Shown piece by piece: positions 9,614-18,985 of a DNA stretch of 64,000 bases (the first letter of the stretch is position 1; the number at the start of each line of letters is the position of its first letter). The DNA comes from Helicobacter cetorum (GTDB lineage: Bacteria > Campylobacterota > Campylobacteria > Campylobacterales > DZAY01), in assembly GCA_022729735.1 (NCBI GenBank), contig DZAY01000002.1, forward strand, positions 1-64,000. Direction: 5' to 3'. The position numbers were made by a program, and so were the translations under genes. The notes under the pieces are model-generated. The model made no database searches, was not told the DNA's origin, and worked only from the letters and a program-made list of their open reading frames with translations.

Positions 9614-11737
9614 ATGTTTAAACTACATAAAAAAATAAGACTTAGCAACAGCATACTTGATATTCAGATATTTAGCTCTGGAATTGGTATATTAGATAAC
9701 CGATATGATTTTTACTATTTAAATTCAGATTTTGAAGTTAAAACAAATCTTTGTCTTAAAAATGGAAAAGATGTTCATCAATACTCAAAAGCATTTAGTT
9801 TGGGAATTAGTGGCGAAATTGTGGTAGTAGTTGATACAGTTGCAATATTGCTAAAATACAAAGATAATAAAGTTGTAAAAATTGGAAAATTAGATTATCA
9901 CAGAAAAGATATAGAAGTTACATCATTTGCTCCAAATGGAGAACTATTTGCAACTGGTGGAGCTGATGGAAGAGTATTTTTATTTGATGGGTTAAATATG
10001 TTTGACTCATTTGCACCAAGAGCTGATTATATATCTGCTATTGTATTTTCTGATGATGGAGATTTGATAGCTTTTAGCTCATTTGATAAGACTACAACAG
10101 TTTATAGTATCAAACAAGGGCGACATATTGCTTCATTAGAAACAATTGATGTGGTTGAAGGTTTAAGGTTTTTTGAATCAAATAGCAAACTATATCTGAT
10201 TTGTAGAAATGGAGATGGTATCGTATATGATTTAGGTATGAGAATTATTACAAGCATTAGACATCTATTTATGGATTGGCCAAGTGCATTAAATATTAGT
10301 AGAGATAGCCGTTTTGCACTTGTTGGCACAAGAACAAATAGATTTTATATTGTAAATTTAGCAAAAAATATGGTTGTAGAAGAGCTGTTTTTTGAAAAAA
10401 GTGGAGTTACAAATATTCTATTTTATGAAGAAAATAAGCTAATTATCACATTTGTAGATGGAACTATATTTGTGATTAATTTAAATGAAAATGTTGTTGA
10501 ATTTGAAAACTTTTTGAAAGATAAGAAATATAAAGATGCTAAATTTTTAATCAGTAAAAACAATATCTTTCTTAAAATTCACTCATTGAGTAGAAAATTT
10601 GATGAAGATTGGGCAGAAGTATTAAAAGAAGCTGTATCTTTAATATCTGGAAATAATATTGCTGAAGCAAGTGAGTTAGTAGCTCCATTTTTAGATGATT
10701 TGGCTAAAAAAGAGGAGTATAACCAATATTTAGAAGGTAGAGAAGAGGTTGCAAAATTTATTGAAGCATATAGAGCAAAAGATTATCCACAAAGCTATGC
10801 TATGTCAAGAAGAGAAAAGTTTTTGCAAACTTTAAAAGAGTATCACGAATTAGAAGAGTTATGGCACAAACATTTTGCATTAGCAAGAAAAAGTTTGGAA
10901 ACAAACCATTTAGATAGAAAAACTCCAACAGATTTATTAGAGCCATTTAAGAATGTAGATGAGAAGAAAAAAATTATAAGTTTCTTACTTGCAAATCCAG
11001 ATATATTTGCTGATGCTGATAAGTTGATTAAAAACAGACATTTTGAAGACTATTTTACTCTTGCAAACAAAGCTCCAATTTTACAAGAGAGTGAGACTTA
11101 TAAAAAAGTTTTATTACTTGCAAACTCATTATATGAAAAACTATTAACTCATATTTCAAATAGTGAATATCGAGAAGCAACTCAAATGGCAGACTATTTG
11201 ATTAAATTTAGACCTCTTGAGAAAAAAGCAAAAGAGAAGGGTAAAGAGATAGAAAATATACAAAAGTTTTTGGAACTATTTAAGAGTAGAAGTCGAAGAG
11301 ATGCTTTTAAACTTGTAGAAAGTTATGAGTATATAAATTCACTTCCAGAATATAGAGAGTTATTAAAAGAGTTTGAAAAAACTATTGAAACAGCTAAAAA
11401 TTTTGCATATAATGGAAACTCAAAAGCTACTTTAGAAACAGTCAAAGAGTATTTAGAAATCGATTATTGCAAAGATAAAGTCAAATCTATTATTAGAATA
11501 TCTTATTTAAATGAGATGAGAGCAATTGTAGATATTGAGAGTGTAAAATGGATTGATACATTTACAAAATATATAGATATTTTTGGTAAAGATGAAGATT
11601 TAATCGAAATTGCAACTGCAAAAAATTTAGCAGATTTAGTAACTAAAATAGAAGTGAGTCAATCAAAAGTATCAAAAAATAGTGAATTTTATGAGACTGT
11701 TTTAGTTTTTGCAGAACCAAAAAGCGAAGAGAGTTAA
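9614..11737 (+). CDS. WD40 repeat protein
   Basis: A 707-residue protein. The first about 300 residues contain beta-propeller repeats, for example VTSFAPNGELFATGGADGRVFLFDG and ISAIVFSDDGDLIAFSSFDKTTTVYS. Residues about 330-690 are helical and rich in charged residues. Similar long WD40 proteins are common in Campylobacterota; their function is unknown, probably as an interaction scaffold. The ATG at 9614 has AAGGAG at 9601; a TTG at 9608 is rejected. It is divergent from nifH and separated by 293 bases that also contain the nif regulatory elements. Confidence 0.8.
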   Translation: MFKLHKKIRLSNSILDIQIFSSGIGILDNRYDFYYLNSDFEVKTNLCLKNGKDVHQYSKAFSLGISGEIVVVVDTVAILLKYKDNKVVKIGKLDYHRKDIEVTSFAPNGELFATGGADGRVFLFDGLNMFDSFAPRADYISAIVFSDDGDLIAFSSFDKTTTVYSIKQGRHIASLETIDVVEGLRFFESNSKLYLICRNGDGIVYDLGMRIITSIRHLFMDWPSALNISRDSRFALVGTRTNRFYIVNLAKNMVVEELFFEKSGVTNILFYEENKLIITFVDGTIFVINLNENVVEFENFLKDKKYKDAKFLISKNNIFLKIHSLSRKFDEDWAEVLKEAVSLISGNNIAEASELVAPFLDDLAKKEEYNQYLEGREEVAKFIEAYRAKDYPQSYAMSRREKFLQTLKEYHELEELWHKHFALARKSLETNHLDRKTPTDLLEPFKNVDEKKKIISFLLANPDIFADADKLIKNRHFEDYFTLANKAPILQESETYKKVLLLANSLYEKLLTHISNSEYREATQMADYLIKFRPLEKKAKEKGKEIENIQKFLELFKSRSRRDAFKLVESYEYINSLPEYRELLKEFEKTIETAKNFAYNGNSKATLETVKEYLEIDYCKDKVKSIIRISYLNEMRAIVDIESVKWIDTFTKYIDIFGKDEDLIEIATAKNLADLVTKIEVSQSKVSKNSEFYETVLVFAEPKSEES

Positions 11738-11757
11738 GCTCTTTGTGCTTTTTTTAT
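11719..11757 (+). terminator. Intrinsic terminator after the WD40 gene
   Basis: A stem of AAAAAGC-G-AGAG pairing with CTCT-T-GCTTTTT (one mismatch, two wobbles), with the stop codon TAA in the loop, is followed by a T-rich run. It may also serve the convergent dctQ gene. Confidence 0.6.
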
Positions 11758-11772
11758 TTTCAGATTAATAAA

Positions 11773-12273
11773 TCAAAAAACTTTGGTTTTGATAGTTAAA
11801 TAGTTTTTTATTATTTCTGAAATTGATTGTAAAAATAGCATAAAAAATCCAAAACTAATAGATAACTTTATAATATATCTACAACAAAGTCCTCCAAAAT
11901 CTGCTGAAACTTCATTTTGATTTAAACTCAAAATAGCAAAATCAAGTGAATATATCAAAACAAGCATTGCAAATGGTGCGATAAAAAAAGCATTTGAGAT
12001 AATATTAAAAATAGCTTTTCTTTTTTTTGAATAATTTGCATAAAATATATCAACTCGAACATGTTTATCATGTTTTAGAGTATATGATAATCCAAATAGA
12101 AATATAAGACTAAATAAATGCCACTCTAACTCTGTAAAAATTGCACTTGAATAGTTCAAAAAATATCTCATAAAAACATCTATTGTAACTATAAAAATTA
12201 GTAAAAGCAAAAAAATAGCTCCAAACTTTCCAACAATATTTGTAGTTTTATCTATAAAATATGAAAACTTCAT
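11773..12273 (-). CDS. TRAP transporter small permease subunit (DctQ family), orphan
   Basis: A 166-residue membrane protein with four hydrophobic segments (about residues 15-35, 50-65, 90-112 and 130-152) and the DctQ features VTIDVFMRYFLNYS, ELEWHLFSLIFLFGLSYTLKHDKHVRVD. TRAP transporters need a large permease (DctM) and a periplasmic binding protein (DctP). Neither is adjacent: the gene ends 36 bases from the convergent WD40 gene and the upstream neighbour is on the other strand. It is therefore either a leftover of a lost operon or works with a DctM encoded elsewhere. Confidence 0.8.
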   Translation of the reverse strand: MKFSYFIDKTTNIVGKFGAIFLLLLIFIVTIDVFMRYFLNYSSAIFTELEWHLFSLIFLFGLSYTLKHDKHVRVDIFYANYSKKRKAIFNIISNAFFIAPFAMLVLIYSLDFAILSLNQNEVSADFGGLCCRYIIKLSISFGFFMLFLQSISEIIKNYLTIKTKVF

Positions 12274-12374
12274 AATTCAACCTTTAAAATTTATGAAATT
12301 TTAACATAATAAATTATCCAATTAAGATATTAAATGTTAAAATCACAAGTTTTTATTTGAAAAATATAGGGATA

Positions 12375-13703
12375 ATGATGGAACAAACTATTAAAAAAGC
12401 TACAAATTTAGAAGAGTTATATCAAACTTTTGACAATCAAGAATCTTTAAAAAAAGAACAAAAAGAGTTTTATGTTGAAATATATTCTGATAGTATTAAT
12501 AAGCTAAAAAGTAGCATTAAATTTAATCAAAATCCATCAAAAAAGTTTTATGTCACAGGACAGAGTGGAAATGGAAAAACAACAGCATTAAACTTTTTAG
12601 TTGATGAAAAAATCGAAGCTAAATATAGTGTAAAGTATATTAGAGGAAGAGATTTATTTTTATTAAATGATGTTGATATTGTAGATATTTTACTTATGAC
12701 AGGGTATGAATTGATAAAAGAGGAAGAAGATTTAAGAGATACATTTTTTAACTATTTGGAAAAAATAAGAAAAACAAAATTAGATAGTTATCAAGAGATA
12801 AATGAAACAGAGGCTAAAAAAGGAAAAAGTGGCGAAATAAAAGCAAATAGTTCAATTAAAACCTCTTTACTTTCAATGATAAATTTTTCTATGGAAATGT
12901 TTGGTAAATATAAAATTGACAATACTTATAAACAAACAGTTAGAGAGATGTTTACTCTAAATAAAATGGAATTAGTTAATGAGATAAATAAAATAATAGA
13001 AAAATATAAAGAAAAATATAACAAAAATTTACTACTTATATTTGATGATTTAGAAAAAATGAAAAAACATGAACAAATAGAAGAGCTTTTTATTGATAAT
13101 AATGAATTTTTTGATAAATTAACTTGTGTCAAAATATTAACAATTCCTGTTTATTTGACTACAAAATATTCAATGTTTAATAGTGATGTTTTTAAATTTA
13201 GCATTAGAATTGATAAAAGTCCACTTGATAATATTGAAGATGAAAAACCTGAAAATAATAGAGAAAAGTTAAGAGAGTTAATTTTAAAAAGAGTTGATGA
13301 GTCTAAAAATTTAATAGAAAGTAGAGTAATAGAAGAGGTAATTAATAATAGTGGTGGAAATTTAAGACTTTTAATTCAAATTATTCAAAAAGCAACAATT
13401 AGTGCTTTGAGTTTAGATGAAGAAGCAACAATTGTTACAATGGAACATTTAAAAGATGGATTAACAGACATTAGAAACTCTTTTGCTACTGCTATTATGG
13501 ATAGAGTTGAAGTATTGGATTATATATCAAAAAAACATATAGTTATAGATAGTGAAATAAAAGATTTTTCACATTTGCGAGACTCTTTACTTGATAATAT
13601 GGTTTTTGTATATTTTAATGGTAATCCTTGGTATGGAGTAAATCCAATTATAAAAGATACTGTTAAAAAGTATATTTCACAGATAGATAAAAAAGATAAT
13701 TAA
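12375..13703 (+). CDS. P-loop ATPase, AAA/STAND-like, first gene of an ATPase-TPR pair
   Basis: A protein of about 442 residues. Walker A is GQSGNGKTT (about residues 56-64), Walker B is LLLIFDDLEK (about residues 219-228), and SGGNLRLLIQIIQKA near residue 330 resembles the sensor-2/lid helix of AAA+ and STAND ATPases. The C-terminus (ending before NPWYGVNPIIKDTVKKY) looks like a small winged-helix. No nuclease or membrane domain is seen. The stop overlaps the ATG of the TPR gene by one base (TAATG), so the two proteins are made together. Either ATG at 12375 or 12378 could be the start. A role in antiphage defence is a guess from the split STAND-like layout. Confidence 0.75.
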   Translation: MMEQTIKKATNLEELYQTFDNQESLKKEQKEFYVEIYSDSINKLKSSIKFNQNPSKKFYVTGQSGNGKTTALNFLVDEKIEAKYSVKYIRGRDLFLLNDVDIVDILLMTGYELIKEEEDLRDTFFNYLEKIRKTKLDSYQEINETEAKKGKSGEIKANSSIKTSLLSMINFSMEMFGKYKIDNTYKQTVREMFTLNKMELVNEINKIIEKYKEKYNKNLLLIFDDLEKMKKHEQIEELFIDNNEFFDKLTCVKILTIPVYLTTKYSMFNSDVFKFSIRIDKSPLDNIEDEKPENNREKLRELILKRVDESKNLIESRVIEEVINNSGGNLRLLIQIIQKATISALSLDEEATIVTMEHLKDGLTDIRNSFATAIMDRVEVLDYISKKHIVIDSEIKDFSHLRDSLLDNMVFVYFNGNPWYGVNPIIKDTVKKYISQIDKKDN

Positions 13704-15616
13704 TGAATATAAAAGAGTTTTTTAAACAATTTCTATCTCCAGAAGAGTTAATTAAAGTTCAAAAGTTAAATACAACAATCAAACTTAACAAAGATAAAAC
13801 AAATTTAATAATTATTGGAGTAAATAGTCAAAATTTAGGAGATTTGTTTAAAAATTTTTTTGAAAATACTATCACTAATTTAAATATTCAAAACTCTTTT
13901 ACTCCAAAAACTATTTTAACTGATATTTTAAAATCAGATGATTTTCACAACTATTTTTTGATTGATTTATATTCAAAAGAGTTTAACCAAATAGAGAAAG
14001 AAGAGATAACACAAGATTTGCTATTTAATCGTGATTATATTCCTGAAATGAAATTAAAACTAATTTTGATATTAAAAGAGTCGTTATTAAAATATTTAAA
14101 ACAAAATGCAAATGATTTAATCTCATTTAATAACTTTTTAGATAGTTTCAAAAGTTATGAAGTTAATTTAAAAGAGAGTTATGATATTTCAAAATTAGAT
14201 GAAGCGATAAAAGATTATGAGAATTTTCGTAAAAATAATCCAAATGCCAAAAATGAGATTTTAATAGAGAAGATTATAAATAATATTTTTCCTTTAGCTT
14301 ATCAGTATGGAGAGTACGATAAGGCACTTAAATATTTAAATATTGCATTAAATAAATCTAAAAATAATAGCTACTTAAAAAGTAATGTTTTAGGAAATAT
14401 TGGAATTGTTTATCAAACTAAAGGGAAGTTAGATAAAGCTTTAACATATTATGAAGAGTCTCTTAAAATAAACAAAGAGTTAAATAACAGAAGTGGATTA
14501 GCTTCATCTCTACATAATATTGGAACTATTTATAAAACTGAAGGGGAGTTGGATAAAGCTTTAACATATTATGAAGAGTCTCTTAAAATAAACAAAGAGT
14601 TAAATAATAAAAGTGGAATTGCTTCATCTCTAAATAATATAGGAACTATTTATCAAGCTAAAGGAGAGTTAGATAAAGCTTTAAAATATCAGTTAGAGTC
14701 TCTTAAATTAAATAAAGAGTTAAATGATAAAAGTGGAGTTGCTTCATCTCTCAATAATATAGGAAATATTTATCAAGATAAAGGAGAGTTAGATAAAGCT
14801 TTAACATATCAGTTAGAGTCTCTTAAATTAAATAAAGAGTTAAATGATAAAAGTGGAGTTGCTTCATCTCTCAATAATATAGGAAATATTTATCAAGATA
14901 AAGGAGAGTTAGATAAAGCTTTAACATATAATGAAGAATCACTTAAATTAAACAAAGAGTTAAATAACAGAAGTGGAGTTGCTATATCTCTAAATAATAT
15001 TAGTTCTATTTATCAAACCAAAGGTGAGTCGGATAAAGCTTTAATATATAATGAAGAATCACTTAAATTAAATAAAGAGTTAAATAACAAAAGTGAGGTT
15101 GCTTCATCTCTCAATAATATAGGAACTATTTATCAAGATAAAGGAGAGTTAGATATAGCTTTAAAATATTATTTAGAGTCTCTTGAATTAAAAAAAAAAT
15201 TAAATAATAGAAGAGGAATTGCTTCATCTCTCAATAATATTGGAAATATTTATCAATTAAAAGGAGAGTTAGATAAAGCACTAGAGTATCAATTAGAATC
15301 TCTTGAATTAAACAAAGAGTTAAATGATAAAAATGGTATTTCTTCATCTTTAGGAAATATTGGAAATATTTATCAAGTTAAAGGTGAGTTAGATAAAGCT
15401 TTGGAATATTATGAACAAGCATTAAACTTAGCAGAAGAGTATGGATATGTAGAGATTAAAATAAAATCTTTAATAAATATAGCAGAAGTTTATAAAATAA
15501 CAGATATAAGTAAATCAAAAATTTACTATCAAAAAGCTCTACAACTTTCAAAAATGACAAGTTATGACACTCTGACAAAATATATTGAAAAACAATTAAA
15601 TGAAATAGGAAGTTAA
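13703..15616 (+). CDS. TPR-repeat protein, second gene of an ATPase-TPR pair
   Basis: A 637-residue protein. Residues about 1-160 form an unrecognised N-terminal domain, helical towards its end. Residues 232-591 are nine tandem 40-residue TPR units of the kinesin-light-chain-like type, with the core NIGxIYQxKGELDKAL and ESLKLNKELN. A shorter repeat follows. Such arrays bind proteins or peptides and serve as sensors in NACHT/STAND-type immune proteins. It overlaps the ATPase gene by one base and ends in a terminator shared with the convergent dnaK. Confidence 0.8.
   Translation: MNIKEFFKQFLSPEELIKVQKLNTTIKLNKDKTNLIIIGVNSQNLGDLFKNFFENTITNLNIQNSFTPKTILTDILKSDDFHNYFLIDLYSKEFNQIEKEEITQDLLFNRDYIPEMKLKLILILKESLLKYLKQNANDLISFNNFLDSFKSYEVNLKESYDISKLDEAIKDYENFRKNNPNAKNEILIEKIINNIFPLAYQYGEYDKALKYLNIALNKSKNNSYLKSNVLGNIGIVYQTKGKLDKALTYYEESLKINKELNNRSGLASSLHNIGTIYKTEGELDKALTYYEESLKINKELNNKSGIASSLNNIGTIYQAKGELDKALKYQLESLKLNKELNDKSGVASSLNNIGNIYQDKGELDKALTYQLESLKLNKELNDKSGVASSLNNIGNIYQDKGELDKALTYNEESLKLNKELNNRSGVAISLNNISSIYQTKGESDKALIYNEESLKLNKELNNKSEVASSLNNIGTIYQDKGELDIALKYYLESLELKKKLNNRRGIASSLNNIGNIYQLKGELDKALEYQLESLELNKELNDKNGISSSLGNIGNIYQVKGELDKALEYYEQALNLAEEYGYVEIKIKSLINIAEVYKITDISKSKIYYQKALQLSKMTSYDTLTKYIEKQLNEIGS
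14396..15475 (+). repeat. Nine tandem 120-bp units encoding TPR repeats
   Basis: Units begin with the Asn codon of NIG at 14396 and every 120 bases after that. Most are highly similar at DNA level. Segment 14686-14809 is repeated exactly at 14806-14929 (124 bases), which points to very recent duplication or gene conversion of one unit. Confidence 0.95.
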
Positions 15617-15631
15617 AAACTTCCTATTTTT
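15605..15631. terminator. Bidirectional terminator between the TPR gene and dnaK
   Basis: A perfect 10-bp stem ATAGGAAGTT (15605-15614) and AACTTCCTAT (15618-15627), with loop AAA, is followed by a T run on the plus strand and preceded by A residues that give a U run on the minus strand. It can serve both convergent genes. Confidence 0.85.
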
Positions 15632-17509
15632 CTACTTCTCTTCTACTTCAGCATCAATTACATCATCATCTTTTTTCTTATTTTGTTCTGGTTGTTCTCC
15701 AGCATTTTTATACATAGCTTCTGATAACTTATGTGATGCTTCTGTTAAAGCTTTGATTTTTGCTTCAATTGCTTCTTTTGTTACATTTTCAGTTTTTAAA
15801 GTCTCTTTTAAATCATTGATAGCATTTTGAATTTTCTCTTTTTCACCTGCATCAATTTTATCACTATTCTCATTCAGAGTTTTTTCGCTTTGATAAACTA
15901 ATGAGTCTGCTTGATTTTTAATCTCAACAATCTCTTTTCGTTTTCTATCTTCTTCTTTATGAGACTCTGCTTCTTTTATCATTCTATCAATTTCATCATC
16001 TTTAAGCCCTGAACTTCCACTAATTTTTATCTCTTGAGCTTTGCCTGTTGCTTTATCTTTTGCTGAAACTGTCAAAATTCCATTCGCATCAATATCAAAT
16101 GTTACTTCAATTTGAGGCACACCTCTTGGAGCTGCTGGAATTCCACTAAGCTCAAACATACCCAAAGATTTATTATCTTTGCCAAACTCTCGCTCACCTT
16201 GTAAAACATGGATTGTTACTGCTGGTTGATTATCTTCTGCTGTTGAGAATACTTGTGATTTTTTAGCTGGAATTGTAGTTCCTCGCTCAATAATTTTTGT
16301 CATAACTCCACCAAGAGTTTCTATTCCAAGACTTAAAGGTGTAACATCAAGTAGTAATACATCTTTTACATCACCCTTTAAAACTCCACCTTGAATTGCT
16401 GCTCCAACTGCAACAACCTCATCTGGATTTACAGATTTATTTAACTCTTTTCCTACAAACTCTTTTACTCTTGTTTGAACTTTTGGAATTCTTGTGCTTC
16501 CTCCAACCATTACAACTTCTGCAATATCACTTTTACTAAGTCCTGCATCTTTGATTACACTATCAATTGTTCTAATAGTTTTCTCAATCAAATCATCAAT
16601 CAAACTCTCAAATTTTGCTCTTGTAAGTTTTTTAACTAAATGTTTAGGGCCTGTTGCTGGGTCCATTGTGATAAATGGTAAATTAATTTCTGTCTCATTT
16701 GTGCTTGATAACTCTTTTTTTGCACTTTCTGCTGCATCTTTTAATCTTTGAAGAGCCATCACATCTTTTTTAAGGTCAATTCCACTCTCATCTTTAAACT
16801 CATTTACCAACCAATCAATAATTCTATTATCAAAATCATCTCCACCTAAAAAGGCATCTCCACCTGTTGATAAAACTTCAACTACATTATCACCTGTTTC
16901 AAGCACAGTAACATCAAATGTTCCACCACCTAAATCATAAACTACGATTTTTTCAGCATGTTTTTTATCAAGTCCATAAGCAAGTGCTGCTGAAGTTGGC
17001 TCATTTATAATTCTTAAAACATTTAATCCTGCAATTGTTCCTGCTTCTTTTGTAGCTTTTCTTTGAGAGTCATTGAAATATGCTGGAACTGTAATAACTG
17101 CTTCTGTAATAGTTTCACCTAAATAACTTTCTGCATCTTCTTTCAGTTTCATTAAAACTTTTGCACTAATTTCTTGTGGTGTATAAATTTTGCCATCAAT
17201 CTCAATCGCACAAGCTCCATTTCTATCTACAACTGTATATGGTAATCTTTTTTGTGCTTCTCTTGCTTTATCTTCACTACTCATTAAACCCATAATTCTT
17301 TTAATTGAATAAATTGTTCTTTTTGGATTTGTAATAGCTTGTCTTTTTGCACTATCACCAACCAAAACCTCGCCCTTATCTGTAAAAGCTACAACTGATG
17401 GAGTTGTATTTTTGCCTTCTTTATTTGCAATAACTTTTGAGTCATTTCCCTCATAAATTGCCATACATGAGTTTGTTGTTCCTAAATCTATTCCTAATAC
17501 TTTTGCCAT
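15632..17509 (-). CDS. dnaK: Chaperone DnaK (Hsp70)
   Basis: A 625-residue Hsp70. It has the ATPase signatures [26 protein letters not shown] and [13 protein letters not shown], the linker [16 protein letters not shown], the substrate-binding domain and a C-terminal lid ending [10 protein letters not shown]. It is the third gene of hrcA-grpE-dnaK, 21 bases after grpE, and is expected to be controlled by HrcA at the CIRCE-like site upstream of hrcA. Confidence 0.98.
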   Translation of the reverse strand: MAKVLGIDLGTTNSCMAIYEGNDSKVIANKEGKNTTPSVVAFTDKGEVLVGDSAKRQAITNPKRTIYSIKRIMGLMSSEDKAREAQKRLPYTVVDRNGACAIEIDGKIYTPQEISAKVLMKLKEDAESYLGETITEAVITVPAYFNDSQRKATKEAGTIAGLNVLRIINEPTSAALAYGLDKKHAEKIVVYDLGGGTFDVTVLETGDNVVEVLSTGGDAFLGGDDFDNRIIDWLVNEFKDESGIDLKKDVMALQRLKDAAESAKKELSSTNETEINLPFITMDPATGPKHLVKKLTRAKFESLIDDLIEKTIRTIDSVIKDAGLSKSDIAEVVMVGGSTRIPKVQTRVKEFVGKELNKSVNPDEVVAVGAAIQGGVLKGDVKDVLLLDVTPLSLGIETLGGVMTKIIERGTTIPAKKSQVFSTAEDNQPAVTIHVLQGEREFGKDNKSLGMFELSGIPAAPRGVPQIEVTFDIDANGILTVSAKDKATGKAQEIKISGSSGLKDDEIDRMIKEAESHKEEDRKRKEIVEIKNQADSLVYQSEKTLNENSDKIDAGEKEKIQNAINDLKETLKTENVTKEAIEAKIKALTEASHKLSEAMYKNAGEQPEQNKKKDDDVIDAEVEEK

Positions 17510-17530
17510 TTTTTTCTCCTTAAATTTATT

Positions 17531-18058
17531 TTATTTACAAACACTAACTAAAGTTGGTCGTAAAATTCTATCTTTATATTTATAACCTTTTTGCAATACT
17601 GCTACAATTTGCCCACTTTCGTGATTTTCGCTATCAACTTGCATAATTGCTTCGTGCATATTTGGATTAAATTCGCAATTTGTATCTACAACTTCGATAC
17701 CATTTCTACTCAAAATTTTTCCAAACTGCTCAATTGTTAGCTCAATTCCTTCTTTTAATTTACTAATTGACTCATTTGCTTCGCTACTATTTATAGAATT
17801 CAATGCTAAATCTATACTATCAAGCACGGGTAGTAACTCTCTTGCAAACTTCTCATTTGCATACTCTAATGCTTGATATTTCTCTTTTTCTAATCGCTTT
17901 TTTGTATTTTCAAAATCTGCATAAACTCTTAAATATTTATCTTCCATCTCTTTTAGCTTTTGAGATACAATATCTGTTTCATCAAGCTCTACTTTTTCAA
18001 TATTTTCGCATTCACAAGAGTTACAACACTCTTCATTTTTTTTTATCTCATCACCCAT
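17531..18058 (-). CDS. grpE: Nucleotide exchange factor GrpE
   Basis: A 175-residue GrpE with a long N-terminal coiled coil (KLKEMEDKYLRVYADFENTKKRLEKE), the dimer region and the C-terminal beta domain ending PTLVSVCK. The ATG at 18058 overlaps the hrcA stop (ATGA). The N-terminal tail has an unusual cysteine cluster (EECCNSCECEN, residues about 9-19). GrpE drives ADP release from DnaK. Confidence 0.96.
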   Translation of the reverse strand: MGDEIKKNEECCNSCECENIEKVELDETDIVSQKLKEMEDKYLRVYADFENTKKRLEKEKYQALEYANEKFARELLPVLDSIDLALNSINSSEANESISKLKEGIELTIEQFGKILSRNGIEVVDTNCEFNPNMHEAIMQVDSENHESGQIVAVLQKGYKYKDRILRPTLVSVCK

Positions 18059-18852
18059 CAAAGCTCCTTTGCTAAATTATAAAAATTTTCAAAATCTCTC
18101 GAAATTTTTCCAAGACAGAATAGTTTTGCAACTCTATTTTCTATCAAAGCATTCTGTTTAATTGCCATATATCCGTTTGGAACAAATTTATCAAAATATA
18201 ATCCATCACCAATTTGCTCAACAATTCCACCATCTAAAACTTCTAAAATAGATTTTTCGCTCAAGTTTTGCTCTTTTATCATATTTAAAAATTCGTGAGC
18301 ATTCCCTTTTTCTATCTTTTCATCTCTCAAAAATAGCTCAATCCGACTATATAAAATTTCTAATGCGAACCTTTTTGCAACTTTTTGAATATCTCTAATA
18401 TCAAGCAGAAGTAACTCTTTTAACAAAATCCAACTCTCATTAGAGTAATCAATTACAATTTCACAAAATTCAAAAACAAGTAGAGTGTAACGACTGTTTA
18501 TATTCAAAATTTCAATTAACCTATTTGGTTTATAAAATTTCACAATACAAAAAATTCTATTCTCTCTTGCTGACTCTTTTAAGTTTTTAAGAGAGATATT
18601 TATTACATTTAAAGGAAGTAGTCTATCTTTCCAATAGTCGATTAATGCACTATCTGTTGGAACTCGACCACTACTAATATGTGGTTGAGAAAGCTTTCCT
18701 TCATCTACAAGTTTTTTTAGATAACTTCTAATCGTAGCTGAAGAGATTTCAATTCTTAGAGAAGCTTGTAGCTGTTTAGAACCAATTGGTTCTTTCTGTT
18801 TGATATACTCTTTAATGATGGATTCTAAAATTAATAATCTCTTCTCAACCAT
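18058..18852 (-). CDS. hrcA: Heat-inducible transcription repressor HrcA
   Basis: A 264-residue protein with an N-terminal winged helix (PIGSKQLQASLRIEISSATIRSYLKKLVDEGKLSQPHISSGRVPT) that is the HrcA hallmark, followed by the GAF-like domain. It is shorter than HrcA of Gram-positives (about 340), as is common in Campylobacterota. It is the first gene of hrcA-grpE-dnaK, and a CIRCE-like operator and sigma-70 promoter lie just upstream, so it probably autoregulates. Confidence 0.95.
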   Translation of the reverse strand: MVEKRLLILESIIKEYIKQKEPIGSKQLQASLRIEISSATIRSYLKKLVDEGKLSQPHISSGRVPTDSALIDYWKDRLLPLNVINISLKNLKESARENRIFCIVKFYKPNRLIEILNINSRYTLLVFEFCEIVIDYSNESWILLKELLLLDIRDIQKVAKRFALEILYSRIELFLRDEKIEKGNAHEFLNMIKEQNLSEKSILEVLDGGIVEQIGDGLYFDKFVPNGYMAIKQNALIENRVAKLFCLGKISRDFENFYNLAKEL

Positions 18853-18868
18853 TTAATGCAATCCTCAA

Positions 18869-18895
18869 TTAGCACTTCATAATTTCAATTGCTGA
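18869..18895 (-). promoter_or_regulatory. Degenerate CIRCE operator
   Basis: Left arm TTAGCACTT (8 of 9 to the CIRCE arm TTAGCACTC), a 9-base spacer, and right arm AATTGCTGA (6 of 9 to GAGTGCTAA). It sits at the expected transcription start between the promoter and hrcA, the usual HrcA binding position. Confidence 0.65.
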
Positions 18896-18899
18896 TAGA

Positions 18900-18929
18900 A
18901 TTATACAATATTGAGCCTATCTATGTCAA
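18900..18929 (-). promoter_or_regulatory. Sigma-70 promoter of hrcA-grpE-dnaK
   Basis: On the minus strand TTGACA (18929-18924) is followed after 18 bases by TATAAT (18905-18900), a perfect match to both consensus boxes, directly upstream of the CIRCE-like operator. Confidence 0.75.
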
Positions 18930-18985
18930 GTTGTTTTTGCTAAAAGTTTAGAAAAACTCAATCAACTAAGTTTAGTCTATTTCTA

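Noticed and set aside
14396-15475. Regular 120-bp repeats as a possible CRISPR array
   Set aside because: The repeats are continuous coding units without spacers and encode TPR motifs in one open frame.
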